Origin: Azadirachta indica
Lineage: Eukaryota > Streptophyta > Magnoliopsida > Sapindales > Meliaceae
Assembly (NCBI GenBank): GCA_022749755.1
Contig: CM040444.1
Coordinates: forward strand, 11,140,274 to 11,204,273
Direction: 5' to 3'
Length of the DNA stretch: 64,000 nt
Part shown: positions 1-13,197 of the stretch, piece after piece
Layout of the letters: each line of letters starts with the position of its first letter
Numbering within the stretch: the stretch's first letter is position 1
The notes under the pieces: model-generated
Databases searched by the model: none
What the model was told of the DNA's origin: nothing
The model's input: only the letters and a program-made list of their open reading frames with translations
Position numbers and translations under genes: made by a program

Positions 1-2765
1 TAGAGATAAAAGAAGAAAAAAAAAATGTATGATCATTTTTGGGGAGAAAAAGTCTTTGTTCAGTTCATTACGATGTCAAATTTCGGTGATTACTTGTGGG
101 GAGTGGGACCAAAGAGTGGACTAATTTCTCTATCCTTTTGAAAAATTTTTTTAAAGTTTTTTTAATTAATTTCAAAAAAAATATTATATTAAAATATTTT
201 ACTTTCTAAAAAATTATATTTTATTTAAAAGCGACATTCGAAGACCAAAATCTCGATAGCAACATTATTTTTATTAGAAAATTTTAGTAATTTGCAATTT
301 TAAATGTTTTATTAATGTATAATGTGACGCGAAAGCATAGAATAAATTGACAGAGACTTTTAATGTTACCTTATTATAATTTGTTATATTATGAGTGTGA
401 AATTGCACCTAATTATTTGAATAGAGTTGTATGGAGACCAATAAATAGTCTATTAACTTTATTAACTTTTGTAATTTTATATTATTTATAAATAATTAAA
501 TTATATATTTTTAAAGAAATTAAATTTAAATACATAATTAATATATATATGTAAGATATAATTTTAATAGTTAAAAATGTCTGAATTTAGTGATATTATA
601 ATAAAACTTTGAAATAAAATAATAATATGATAGTGTAGGTTAGGAAAATTTTGACAGATTAAAGAATGGAATGCAGTATTAAATTATCAATGTGAAATGA
701 GATTTACAAGATAATTGAAGCATGTAAAGTTGATTAGTTGAATATTGTTTCTAGAAAACATTATTTTGATTTGCCTTTTCGACAAAATAATAGTGGTAGT
801 AATAATAAAAAGAAAGAAAGAAAGAAGTGGAAACAGATTGCGCAACACGCTATGCATTGGTTAAATTATATTATTATATTGCTTTTTACACTCCCAATGA
901 CATAAAAAGAAAGAAATCTAAGTCATGTTCCCAAAATTATTTGCTTAAACCCAAGATTTATTTATATTTATATTTATACTTTTATTTTTTATTTGAATTA
1001 TTAACAATAATAAGTGGAATTATGAAATGGACAGGTGTCAGTGGATTGTGCAATAGCAATAAGCCCAAGCAAGCAGGCTCTTACCAGCAAGCAATGTGGA
1101 TTTGATGGCTTTAGTGTCTAGCAAGAGACGTTTTTTATATACATTTTTTTTTTCTTTCCCGTCAAAAAAATTAAAATTTCTTTTCTTTCTCTCTCTAGAA
1201 TTTGAAAGAGAGAGAGAGAGAGGTTTGGAAAAGGCAAAATGTAGAAGGGTTAGTTGAAAGTAAGGGAAAAACTCAACCCTTCTTCTCTATCTTTTCTGAT
1301 TCTCACATGGGTGGCATTAGCAATTCGGAGTTGTGCAAAAGCAAAGTTGATGATGTTAAAGAGGAAAGAAAAGGAAAATAGGAGTGAGAAGATTCTTCTT
1401 TCTTTCTTTCTTCCTTCCTTTGATTTCTTTTGTAGGTGATCAATTCTCCCCATCCGAGAATTTTTTGCAAGAGATTTTCATCTTCGTTTTTATTTTTTAT
1501 TTTTATTATTTTTTTTTCAAAAAGGAAAATTTTCAGATTGATTTCTTCGCTTGGAAGGAAAATTTGGCTAACTATGTGTAAAGATGCTCCACGTTAACTG
1601 TGTCGTAGTAGTGGTAGTGATGCAATTCTCTTTTTCTTTTTTCTTTTTAATTAATTTTTTTTTAAAGATTAAGATTCTTTTGAGAATTTTTATACTAATA
1701 AATATAAATTTGTGATTGCTAATTAACATAAATAAAATGAATAATTATAAACTTTAATTATACTTTATTGATGTTATACGTTACATACGTTAATAGACGG
1801 TGATAGATTAAAAATGAGAGATATTACATATATAAATTTTAATAAATTTATTTATACGAATTGACATTATATGTTATATTATTCTTTATATGTTTTATAT
1901 ATTTATTGGAAATAAAAAAAATTATATAGAATACATAGTGATATATTGTTATTAATATTAATTATATGAGTAAAAGTTTATATAAAATACATATATTATT
2001 ATTATTATTATTAAATGAGTAAAAGTTTGTGTTGATAAAAGATATGTTGGTTGTATGAGAATGTAATAAAAAAGGCATATTAAGTATATTTAAATGTAAA
2101 TATAAGAAAAAAACTGCTAAACTCCGTAAGGTCCATGGGCACTCATAAAAATTTAGGAAGTGATGGCGAGTTAGGAGGCCAAATAATTGATTGAAAATTT
2201 GATAATTATATTTTAATAAAATAAAGACAAAACTTTTAAAATAGTTTTGTTTTTAAGCAAATTTATCAAATTAGCTCCATTAGGAGTTAGTTTGGTAAAC
2301 TGACACAAACAAATGGTAATTTGAAAAAATTTCAAACATAAATTTATATTAATTACTAATTTGAAGGGAATAAATAAAAAAAAAATATATTATTCATAAT
2401 TATTTAAATTATATATTTAAATTAATTTATGTTTTAAATTTATTTGATATTTCAAATAGAAAACAAATGCACTAATAAGAAAAGGAGAAAAAAAGAGAAA
2501 CATCTTAGAAATTTGATTTTCTAGCCTACTAAATTAAAATAAATAAAGCCGGGAATGTTTCTTATTCACTTCACTGCTGGTGCTTAGATGCATGCATCAT
2601 CTCATCTCTTAACGTTTAAGAATTCAGCTACTCTTACCCTAGACTTTGTTAGTCAACGTTTTTACAAGAAAATTCCTCACAATTACAATTGCAATTAGAA
2701 AATCATTCTACACTTAAATAGTTTAGAATATAAAATCTCAATTATTGTGATAAATAGGGTATCAT
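1..2765. other. AT-rich intergenic DNA
   Basis: No gene or recognisable transposon was found. The stretch is very AT-rich, with short A/T runs. It has a GA microsatellite at about 1204-1222, a TTCTTTCTTTCC pyrimidine tract near 1395-1420, and an ATT microsatellite near 1996-2012. The few open frames are short and low-complexity (Phe/Tyr/Lys-rich), so I do not read them as genes. Confidence 0.6.
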
Positions 2766-3308
2766 TGTTGGAAAATATCATATATTAAGAAGGATTTATA
2801 TAATCTTAAAATATAATTAGAAAAGTACTCTAATTCTACTATATTCATATTGTATCCCGTATTAATTTTTAAATTGTTTCATTCTTTTTTTATAATTATT
2901 ATAATACTCTCTAAATCATAATTGTTTTAAAATTTAAAATTAAACAACTGAACAAAGGTTTATATAAGTATTTTTCAAAGGAAGAATATCATTTTCCCCA
3001 CTAATTTATGGAAATTTTATGGCCATTCTTCTCGTCTTCTCTGCTTTCTTTCCCGTTACTTCTTTCCATGCCGCGTTTGCCTTGAATATGAAGTTTTCTT
3101 GCCTTCCTACACATGAACATGAAATTTCATCATATAACATTAGGATTTGAGAATTTTCGTAAATATTTGAGTTCGAAAGCCGTTGATTCATGAGTAAAAT
3201 ACTCATTTATCACTATATAACTAAAAGCTTCTACTCACACGTGTGTATATGTCCAAGCTAATTAATAAAATATAGTAGCTTCCACTTATTTATTTATTTA
3301 TATTCTCA
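2766..3308 (+). repeat. 5' LTR of copia element 1
   Basis: The repeat begins TGTTGG at 2766 and ends CA at 3307-3308, directly before a tRNA-Met-type primer-binding site, as expected for a Ty1/copia 5' LTR of 543 bp. No matching 3' LTR lies in the window, so the boundaries rest on the TG...CA ends and the adjoining primer-binding site only. Confidence 0.6.
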
Positions 3309-3321
3309 TGGTATCAAAGCC
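3309..3321 (+). other. Primer-binding site (tRNA-iMet type)
   Basis: TGGTATCAAAGCC at 3309-3321 differs by one base from the usual plant copia site TGGTATCAGAGCC. It sits immediately after the CA end of the LTR and 24 bp before the gag start codon. Confidence 0.7.
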
Positions 3322-3344
3322 AATACCTGCAAAAACAAAACATC

Positions 3345-4957
3345 ATGTCTTCATCTTTTTCTTCCTTACTGAAGCAAGAACCTAAACTCAACATACAATC
3401 ATTTCACCAATGCTTCTGTTTGATTTCCATTAAACTGAGCTATACCATTTTCAATTGTGGCGCTCCCAAATCATCCCTTTAATCCATAGCCTTGGTATCT
3501 ATCATTACATTTTTGTGAATGAAAAACTAGCTGAAGAAATTGTGGATGAAAACAAAAAAAGGTTCTAAATCCTCAATATCATATTTGGGGACTACTAACG
3601 GACTTCTAGTTTCAAGGCTTCCCAGAATCATGAAAGAACATGTTCTTAGTATGATTTTTTAAGAAGCTAGAACTACTTATGATGTATGCACTTCTCTAGA
3701 ACAACAACTACTTCCTATCACTGTTGGAAAAGAAGAAAATTTGAAAAAAATACTAGTGGGAATCAAGAAAGGATCTCATTTGATTAAAGAGTACCTAAAA
3801 GAATTCAAGTTCATTCGTGATAATCTCGCAACCATCAAAAAGCTAGTCTTTGATCTTGATAAGGTGTTCTAATTTTCCAGAGGCTGAGGGAATCAATATA
3901 TGAATTTTCGTACAACCATGTTAATGAAAGCACCATATCCACCTTTTAAACGATTTGTTTTGGCTCTTTAAGGATATGAACAAACTTTAGCGTCACATTG
4001 TGAAGAAGAAAAGACATACATTCAGCGTGCTTAAGCATTCTTTAGCCAAAGGGGCTGCGGAAGAAACGGACAAAGAGCCTGATTCAACTCTTGTGAGAGG
4101 TTTCACACCCACTAAAGGTATATTGAGGGGCAAAATCTTGTAACTCAGCACAACCAAAATGTGAATTAACAAACACTCTACAATCAATATGGCCAACCAA
4201 GACAGGAAAATCAACCACAACGGCAATCCAATAACTTTAACAGAGCTGGTAAAACTTTTTTCAGATATATGGAAAAACTGATTATCTTGCTATTGGTTGC
4301 CGGCATAGGTTTGACGACTCATATCAATTAGAGAATTTTTCAAAAGCTTTGTTGTACTTAATTTGAATGATGGAAGGGACTTTCATTTTATGTTGATTTC
4401 TAGAGCTATCGCACATATAGCTAATAATGCAGGTAAACTATCCTTTATAGAATCTTACAAACGAAATGATATTATTTTTGTCGATGATGGAAATACCTTA
4501 AAAATTTCTCATGTAAATGATGCATATATCTCTACTAGAGATGGAAAAATAAATACGCCTGCAGTTGTTCCTGACTTGAAAAAGAATTTTCTATCCGTTG
4601 GAAAATTTACGTTTCATAATTTTTGTACTTCTGAGTTCATATCTTCTACCTTTGCTGTTAAGGATTAGAATCAAAGGATAATTGCAAAGGGTCATAAGGA
4701 AAGGAAACTATATGTCTTAGGTGGAATTTTTCATGAAGCTTTGGGTATAATAAACAAAGGAGGTTCTTCTTCTATAGTTTGGCATCAACGACTTAGACAT
4801 TTGAATTCAAAGTTGCTATCTTCATTAGAGAAGAATGTTATTGATGTTCATATTGGATAGTCAAACCAAATATTTATGTCAACTATCAAATGGATAAAAG
4901 CTGTGGACTTCCTTTCAAAAATAGTAATAAAATCTCGAGGTTTTCTATTGAAAAAAT
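3345..4957 (+). pseudogene. Copia element 1 gag, protease and GAG-pre-integrase (broken)
   Basis: This is the first part of a Ty1/copia gag-pol gene. It starts at the ATG at 3345, which follows the primer-binding site and opens with MSSSFSSLLKQEP. Gag-like sequence (3540-4130, for example KEENLKKILVGIKKGSHLIKEY... style helices) is cut by several stops. The protease region at 4363-4668 reads on as NNAGKLSFIESYK and LKKNFLSVGKFT, the conserved block after a copia aspartic protease; the expected catalytic D-S/T-G-A site is degraded to LISRAIAHI. From 4670 the GAG-pre-integrase block follows (VWHQRLRHLNSKLLSSLEK), the zinc-binding histidine region of integrase. The frame shifts repeatedly, so no functional polyprotein can be made. 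Integrase sequence continues at 6197 after a nested solo LTR. Confidence 0.85.
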
Positions 4958-4962
4958 ACATT

Positions 4963-6191
4963 TGTTAGCCTTAAGGCTTATAATCATTGTTTTAACAATA
5001 ATAAATCTTGATATCTAGTATTAACTAAATTCTTCTTATACTTTATTGTAATGTTTCTAATATGAAAAATTATAGCATTTGTGAAGACTCAAAGAATATG
5101 CAAAATCAAGAATTTCAAGGAAAGCAAAATAGATCCCCTTGAGCAAATGGAAAAGAATGAATGAAGTTTCAAGACACAAGTATGATATTTCACTATATAT
5201 TTGTATTTGTATACTTATGTATATAAGTGTGCATGATTATGGTGTTAAATTCAAAAAGTTTTTCAAAAGCAAATGATTCGAGTTTTGAAAATCGGACCAA
5301 AATGCATATTTTTGAAACTTGGAAAAAGGATTAGAATGCAAGGTTTTGAAACTAAAAAAGGACCAAAATACAAAATTTTCAAATTTATGAATAGTGCCTG
5401 CAGTTAACCAACCCTACTATCTTCGTCGATCAAACTGGTGGCAGAATGTCTCTCAAAGTCAATTGTACCATCGGTTGACTGACTTGGGCCACTTAATCGA
5501 CCGACTTGACCTATTCGGTTGACTGAACTTATGAAAATTTGAATTTTTAAGTCTTAATGGTAGTAATGACTATTTTTTAGACAAAAATACAAATATGAGT
5601 CATTTTACTTATTGTAAGTGATTTTGAACATTTGCCAAAGAGCTTATTTAAGCATTAAAATCAAATCTTAAGCTTTAAAATTGTCATATTCATTTTCTAC
5701 ACACCTTATAATTTCATTTATAAATCATTTGAAGGTGATAACATTGTTACTAATTCTGTACTACTTGAAATTGAGTGAAAGTAGTAGGTCTTTCACTTGG
5801 TTAAGATTGTGATTGAGATTGAGATTATAGTTAAGTGTTTAGGGCGAGCAAAAACTTATAAGGGCTGTAGGATATCATAAATCCTTGGTAATTTGAGTGT
5901 TTGAGGTGAGTAAACACATGTAAAAGTTGAAGGATACCATAATTCCTTCGTTGCAATTTGAAGTCTTATGGGATCAAGACTTGATTTTTAGTGAAATCTT
6001 CAAATGGAGCTTAAATGAGTGGATATAAGATGAGTGTTTGCCGGACCACTATAAATTCTAGTGTACTACGTCATGCGCTTTTACTCTTTTAATTTTTGCT
6101 TATTGTGATTATTGTGATTAGGTTGGAATTTGTGTATTTATTTGATTAATTTTTTAAAAATTCAATTACCCGGTTGCATATTCGTATTTCA
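4963..6191 (+). mobile_element. Solo LTR nested in copia element 1
   Basis: A 1,229-bp block begins TGTTAGCC and ends ATTTCA. It is flanked on both sides by the 5-bp repeat ACATT (4958-4962 and 6192-6196). Integrase coding sequence of the host copia element stops at KIH on the left and resumes in register on the right (C-DPRGP...FWYYAIFVDDF), which proves an insertion. There is no internal region, so it is a solo LTR left by LTR-LTR recombination. The segment AGTGGATATAAGATGAG followed by CCGGACCACTATAAATTC, near the 3' end, resembles LTRs of the SIRE/Maximus copia group. The orientation is inferred from that similarity. Confidence 0.85.
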
Positions 6192-6960
6192 ACATTGTGA
6201 TCCACGGGGACCAACTCTTATCGGTTAAAGCCGAGGGTTTTGGTACTATGCAATTTTTGTTGATGATTTTAGTAGATTTAAATGGCTATATCCTCTACAG
6301 CAAAAGTCTAATTTTCTTAACTTTTTTTTAAGTTTTAAAAAATTTGCTAAAATTCAATTTGATCAAAGGATTAAAAATTTTTCAATGTGATGGTGGTGGA
6401 GAGTTTAGTTCAAATGATTTTATTAACCATATTCAAGGTTGTGGCATTGAATTACATGTTTCTTGTCTACGAACTCCTCAATAGAATGAAGTAGCCGTAT
6501 GAAAACATCGACATATAGTAAAAACAGGGCTTACAATGTTATTGCATACCAATATGCCTTTATCTTTATAGGTTAAATTTTTTCTACAATTATGTATTTG
6601 ATTTATCATTTAGCATTTTCAATCCTGTAGAATGAAAGTCGTTATCAAAAGCTTTATAATGGGCATCCAAATTATAGCGATGTGGGGGTGCTCGGATATT
6701 CGTGCTTTCCTTCTTTGCAACATCAAGGTGGTTCAAAGTGTCAAAAAAAAAAAAATCCTTGTGTTTTTTGTTCGATATAGTTTATTACACAAAGGGTATC
6801 ATTGTTTAAGACCAAAAACAAAACGTGTGTATATCTCACGATATGTTATTTTTTATGAAGTTTTGCCTTTCAAACTAATACAGCTGACTAAAAATTCTTA
6901 AAGATTTACTTTTGCTAAATTTCCAAATTTTGATGAATGGATTGGCACAATGGATATCGT
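6192..6960 (+). pseudogene. Copia element 1 integrase (broken)
   Basis: This is a continuation of the copia polyprotein after the nested solo LTR. The integrase core is visible as YYAIFVDDFSRFKWLY (6243-6290). A block ending in CDGGGEFSSNDF carries the second catalytic Asp, and a degraded TPQQN-G-A element follows (stop at 6482). The block after the core, PFSIL-NES-YQKLYNGHP and later KGYHCLRPKTKRVYISRYV (6780-6845), matches the integrase C-terminal/GAG-pol linker of plant copia elements. Several stops and frameshifts are present. The sequence loses similarity near 6960, before reverse transcriptase, so the element is truncated at its 3' side. Confidence 0.8.
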
Positions 6961-7098
6961 ATAATGTATTTCTTAAATAAGGGAACTTATCTCAACCGTT
7001 GGATACCCTTATATCCAATGATTTACAATTGATGTAAAATTTTGTGTAAAAAAAAGGTACTGCTGATTCTACCCCAATAATAAAAACACTCGAAAAAA

Positions 7099-7344
7099 CA
7101 AAACAGTATAGATCAAGATATAGGTAGAGATAAACTATTAATAAAAGGCAGAAAACCACCTTAAAATGGAAATATGCTACCATATATTTAGATTTAGGTG
7201 AAAAACTGTATTTAGTAAAGAAAGAAAAGCATAAAAAAAAAAGGAGAAATCTGATCAGAGAAGAAGTAGATCTCTCTTTGGTGAGAAGCATGGGTTTTTT
7301 GATAAGTGAGATTTAGAGAATCTAGAGGAGAGAGAGAAATAGTT
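7099..7344. repeat. Diverged direct repeat, copy 1
   Basis: About 245 bp that can be aligned by eye with 8050-8309, including shared blocks around GATAAACTA, ATGGAAATA and TTTAGGTGAAAA and an A/G-rich end. The family is unknown. The two copies lie about 950 bp apart in the same orientation, with A-rich sequence between them (7345-8049) that holds no clear gene. Confidence 0.5.
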
Positions 7345-8049
7345 CAATTATTGATGTAGATTATTTGTTAATTATCGTGACTGATTTTATGTATTAAATT
7401 TGTGCACTTAGATTTATTATTTGAATTGTTATAAAAATTTTAATTATTGTATTAGTTCTTCTCCTTAAACTTTACTCTTTAAATATTTTATTTTGATTAA
7501 AGAATATTTTTTTATTAAGTTTCTATAATTTTATGGATTGTTATAATTACTAAATTAAAATTTTTTGTATTGTTAGAATTACATTTTTTTAGGATTTTTT
7601 TAAACAAAAAAAGGACTTTTCATTCATTCTAAAAACATATTACATAGCTAAGCAAATTTGCACCCAACTTTTTCAATAAATTACTTTGATCTATTACAAC
7701 ATACAGATCAGATAGACCATGATGTTTCCTAAAGATTATGGGAAAGCTAATTTTAACATCATACCATTTAGTGTTTTTAATTGAAAAGAAATATTTTGAA
7801 AAACAAAGAAGGGATTTTAAATAAGAGCTATACTGGGATTTCTATGACTGCTCTTTCCCTTCACTTTTCACAACTCTAGTAGATCTTTTTCATCTTTATT
7901 ACAATGAATGTTCTACAATAAACTTCATATGGCACGAAATCCTCCAAATATGAAACTTTAAATCATTTGATTTTATCAACTAAGCTTTTAATCATTCAGA
8001 TATGCAAGAAAATACCACTATAATAAAATAACCAAACAAAAAATAACAA

Positions 8050-8309
8050 CAAAACTACCACAGATTAAGATCGGAGTGGAGATAAACTACCATTAGATAG
8101 AGAAACCTTCACCTAAGATGGAAATAAGCCACCATAAATCTAAATTTAGGTGAAAATCTGCATTTATGAAAGGAATAAAGACAAAAAATAGAAAGAAGAT
8201 GAAAAAGAAGACTCATTGAAGAGGGAGAAGAATTCCCTTTCCGGTAAGAAACTGGGCTTTGTTTATGGTTAGGATATCAAAGGTTGGTTGAGGAGAGAAA
8301 AAATAAGTT
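8050..8309. repeat. Diverged direct repeat, copy 2
   Basis: Second copy of the 7099-7344 repeat, with many substitutions and small indels. The pair could be ends of an old transposon or a segmental duplication; I see no TG/CA LTR ends or target-site duplication to decide. Confidence 0.5.
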
Positions 8310-11300
8310 GTTTGCGTCAATTTCAATCATATTTTTTAGGATGTTGAGATGACATTAATTTATTAATCTGTAAAACATTGAAAATTATGAATTTAAAAAT
8401 TTTATTATGTTTTTATTAGGATATGGATATATATGTAGAATATCTATTAGAATATAGATATTGATAAAAATCTATTTATAAGTATGTAGATATTAAATAT
8501 AATATCTGTTATAGATACGGATAAAATATAGTAATGAAATTCTTTGGAAGATGTTGATATGGATATTAACATATTCATATTATATCCAATCCGTTGCCAT
8601 CCCTAATATTACTACCCTACCAATAATGTTACCACAAGGTAGTTTGATATTATCATTGTGAATGTCATAATTAATAATGACATCAACATTTACAAGGAGA
8701 TTATTAACAACACACTACTATACTCTTTATGTCTTCTTGATGCACTAGTGACCTCACTTGAGTCCTCTACCATCTAAGAAAGGTTAATATCTTTAAATTG
8801 AGTTTTTATCTTAAATTACGCAATCTTAGAACCTTATAGCGCCAAGTCTCCCATTTGTGTCATCTAAGCTTTACTAATCACTTCTATATATATAATAACC
8901 TCTTTTTTTCTTTAAAGAGACACTGCAATGAGGCCAAGTCTTGCATGAGCTCACAGACCTTTTCTCTTTTTATCTATCAAGGATGTCTTAGGCTTGTGGC
9001 TTTGTCTTTTGCTTAGCTTACTTGGTTCTTCAAATTAAAGCTTTATCTTTATATTTTTCGTAGTGTCTACATATCTTTTCTTATGGCTTTCCTTGATTTC
9101 TTAGAAGCTAAAGCTTTACTTGAAGCTTTTCTACCTTTTCTAAGATTGGCTTGTGTCTTTCATAGGATTCGGTAATGTCGTGTGCAATGTTATGGCAAGA
9201 AAGTTGGTCTACAAAAGTGAAAGAACAATAATCAATGTATAATCAAAGACATTAATATCATCTACATCACTTCCTCGCATTACATTGTGCGTAAACCTCT
9301 AAGTGGCATCATAAGCCTCCAAAATCTATGGCAAGAAAGTGTTTACCTATCTCATTAGAGTTGTACTGCTCGTAAATTTTGGAAACAATATGTTGATGCT
9401 GTAATCTCTAACTTTCATTGTGACTAACTTCAAAGCCTTGTTATCCTTTCAGTCAACTGGTACCTTTCCTTTTTCAACAACTGCTTTCCTTTCTTTCCTC
9501 AATAGGCTTGTTAAGACTTTTGTTTCATTTACCTCGCTTTCTACGATGGGATACATTAGGCTTACTTGAGGAGGTAAGTGCAATGCCTTTGCTCTTTATC
9601 TATAACTGATGATTTTGTTAGTCACGTATGAATTGTTGTAGAGGAAGTCATCTTTTTGAGAAGATGGATTTGATGCTCCCATTCCTTGAATCCTGCTGAG
9701 AAGGTTTTAAGCATGTCAACCTCCTCCTTTTACATTATAGAGCGTCATAAATTGCCTTACACAAAGTTAGGATAATAAAGCAAAATGAGAGTAAAGTGTG
9801 TATAATAATAGTAACATAAAAACTCATGTAAGACACACAAAAAAATATCATAAAATATACCTTACTTATCACAATAATAATCTATGCATTCTAATCAAAA
9901 GAGATCTTTAAGATGTAAAAAATTAACATGATGATGTGTTGACTTGTTAATATATCTCACAACCTTAATTCTATGTTAGTATTTGACAAAAAGGATAACT
10001 TTAGATCTTCAAGGAACTATATCGAATAAAAAAATAAAGACTTGAAAAATTCTATGGACACTCAGAAAAACTCATCTGGGAAGCTAAGCTTTGTAGAAAC
10101 CCTTCCAAGACCATTACCAAGTTTAACAAGCCTCTTTAATTACCTTCAATGATGAAAAACTTCCTTTTTTATGATTTATTAGAAGTAGGTTTAGTAAATA
10201 CCAAAAGCTCGACGTTACTATAAAAACTTAGATGATACCATTTGCGAGTATTAGGATTAATTTAGCATGATAAAGAAACCTAAGGTTGTTAATGGTAAAG
10301 TTTTAGCTATATTGATGTCAAAATAGGGCTCAAGTGCCTATCAAATGCTATCACCCATTAGCACTAATCTATCTTAAAGCAAGCCTAAAATAGGCAAACA
10401 CCCTTCGAAAGAAAGTTTGGATTGGAAGTCTTAAACTAAGTCAAAAGAAATCCTTGTGTAAAGTTATTGGGCCTAATATCTAGAAACTAGTTATTTTATT
10501 CTTATGAAGGGGTCGAAGCCTTACGTCTTAAAAAATCATATAAGTTTAACTAAGCCTCTCAACATTAGCACTAGTAATAGAAAATTTCATTAAATCAATA
10601 GTGAAAGCGATGCCTTAACCTATATTCTCTAGAGCTAGCCATAGCACAAGATTGTCTTCCTAATGATCCCTTATAGGAAAAATCCATCCTTACCATTATC
10701 CCTACACTCTCATCTTTATCGAATAAGTCTCCTAAAATCTTCGATTTCTCCACAAAAATACTTACCTCGCCAAATCTTTCCCCAATAAAAGTTTGGTGTG
10801 AAAACACAATGGTATTGGCCTTATCATCGCTACTTAACATGTTATTATTACTAGTATTACTAGGGACTTCATTTCTCTATCATAATCCTTCATTGTGAAA
10901 TAAGTTAATGCATCAAATGACAAACTTTGGTAATTATCCTAACCTGACATATTTATAAAAAATCTCCCTAAGCATAAATTATAAAAATATGAGTCAAGGT
11001 TGCTACAACATTTAGTTGGGATAAAAATTAAACATGAGAAAGATTAGTAAGGGAAAGTATGGAAACATTTAAAGTGAGAAAGTTGAAGCTTGTATCAAAC
11101 TATCTAGGAATGAGTTTTCGAGAAATTCATCGACTTTGTTTAACACAACAATAAACTCAACTAAGTAACTCACCTTAAAATAATCTCTATGAACCTTAAC
11201 CATGCCTATAAACTTCGTCTCCAACAAAAACAATCCATAAACTCATAGTTTAACTATATGCTTCATCTCCAAGAAAAGTAATCCATAGACTGAAATCAAC

Positions 11301-11503
11301 TATACTAATATTTTTATAGAGTATCACATAAGCCAATAGCACAGTTGTAGAAAGTATGCCAAAACATGTGTTATGAAAAAAAATATGGAAATACTACTCT
11401 TTGTCCAAGTAATGGGTTATAAAATATGCAACTAAATAAGTAGGAAACCACCACCATAGGTAACATTATTTTTGTTGGAAAAGATTATGTGGTGAAGAGT
11501 TAG
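8310..11503. other. Decayed, unassigned sequence
   Basis: No intact gene. Near 8591-8605 the sequence ends in CCGTTGCCATCCCTA, the reverse of TAGGGATGGCAACGG, a motif typical of hAT-type MITE ends; the other end was not found. From about 8640 to 10860 the base composition is less AT-extreme than its surroundings. A reading frame on - at 10595-10840 (81 residues, with GERFGEVSIFVEKSKILGDL) looks protein-like, but I do not recognise the family. Flanking minus-strand sequence is full of stops. It may be a dead gene or transposon body. Confidence 0.4.
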
Positions 11504-12958
11504 TGATAAGTGTGTGGAATATGCACTTATCAGTCGCTTCGAGATTTGAATTAATTTGTAAATCCTCAAGTTTTATTAATATTTGATGAATTTTAGTGTC
11601 TTGTATAGAAAGATAGCAAATGGTCATTCAAAATAAAATCGGCTTGAAAAGGAGATGTTAAAAAAGTCAAAAAGGAAATAAGGACTAAAATGCAAAAGTT
11701 TAAGGACTAAAGTGCAAGAAGTCAAAGCTGATGATTATCGGTTGCTGGCATGGCGTGTTTGCGCATGCCCACGAAAACAAAGGCTATTTTGGCTAAGAGG
11801 ATAGCACGCAAACGCCACCAAGGCGTGCGATTGCGCCACCCATCAAGCCTCTACTGTAGCCCTACACCTTCTGAATTTTTTTAGGTGATTTTAGGCTATG
11901 AGATTATCATCTAATGGCCTAATTTGGGTATCTTTTAGAGTTATATGTTTTTAGAATGGATAGTCATCATAGCAATTAGTCAACAGAGGAAAATATCGGG
12001 TTCTTGGGTGAGAGAAGGTGAAGAACAAAGAAGAGCTCTAGAGAATGAGTGGATTGATTCAAGTGAAGGCTTTGGAAAAAGACCTTGATAAGAATCATTG
12101 AAGCTCTCAATTTGAGTCTAGTATCTGAAACCTTATCATTTTTATTTTGTGTTTCATTTGGGTTTAATTTGTTGAATTTAAAGATTATGGAATGCATGAT
12201 AATTTTGTTGTTGATATTTGAGATGGTTAGCTAGATTTCTTAATCTAGGGTCATGATGTAATTTGTCTAAATTAGGTTTTAATCAATTAGCATGTTATTG
12301 ATATTATTATGGTTTGATTCATCTGTGTTTACCTTACTTAATGTTCTAATTTGTTGATTAATGAATTAGATAAATTAAAGATGGATGCAATAATTCTTAA
12401 GAAATGTTAATTTGTTTATCGGACTAAGGAAACGCAATCTAGGTATTGTGAGACCAGGAGGTAATCAACACCTAGATAACCTAATTAACATTTAATGAAC
12501 AACAAGCAATGCTTAATGAACGTATAATTAATTGAGATAGATAAGGATATCAACTTGACTAGTTGTACGTAAAATCTTAATTTACGCTTGGGAGAGGTAT
12601 TAAGGTTAGTCTTAATCTTGTAATTAGTAAATTAGACCAAAACACATTAATAACGTCCAATTAGGAGAAATGTAATGATAGATAAGTGAGATCAAGACTC
12701 TAGGTAATTTATCCTTACATATTTCATTCTTCCTTTGACTCTTTAATTCAATTTCTATTTTTTCGTTAATTAATCATAGGGTTTTAGTTTATTTGCCGTT
12801 ACAATTAATCAAATCTAATTACTTAAATAAAATTGGACCTTCAAGGCTATAATACTTAGTAGTAGCTTCAAACTTCAATCCTCGTGGAACAATGCTCTTA
12901 CTTATCATTGTACCACTTGATACAATCTGTGCCCTTACAGTTAGTGTTGTTGCGATCA
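11504..12958 (+). repeat. Gypsy 5' LTR
   Basis: Starts TGATAAGTGT and ends GATCA. It aligns with 17335-18473, but holds an extra stretch of a few hundred bp (about 11880-12285) absent from the 3' copy. A degenerate primer-binding site, AGCTATTGCCGGGGA, follows at about 12967-12981; Athila-type elements use a similar tRNA-Asp-like site. Confidence 0.85.
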
Positions 12959-13197
12959 AAATTTTAGAGCTATTGCCGGGGATTGAAATCTTTGAATTAT
13001 TACTGATAATATAGTAACATTGTTCAATCTTAATCTAGGCCTTTATTTTCTTTTAGTTTGGTTTAAGTGACTGTTTTATTTGTGGATTTCACAAGTGCAT
13101 GCAAAGAACCTGAAGCCTTGAACTTGTTGTATTTGATTCGAAAATTGAACGGACTTTTTGTTGATTAAGAAGAAAAAGGAGAAACTGATCTAAAGTT

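Noticed and set aside
827..1105. 92-codon frame on + near the window start
   Set aside because: Low-complexity Tyr/Leu/Phe runs, no homology recognised, no promoter or splice context.
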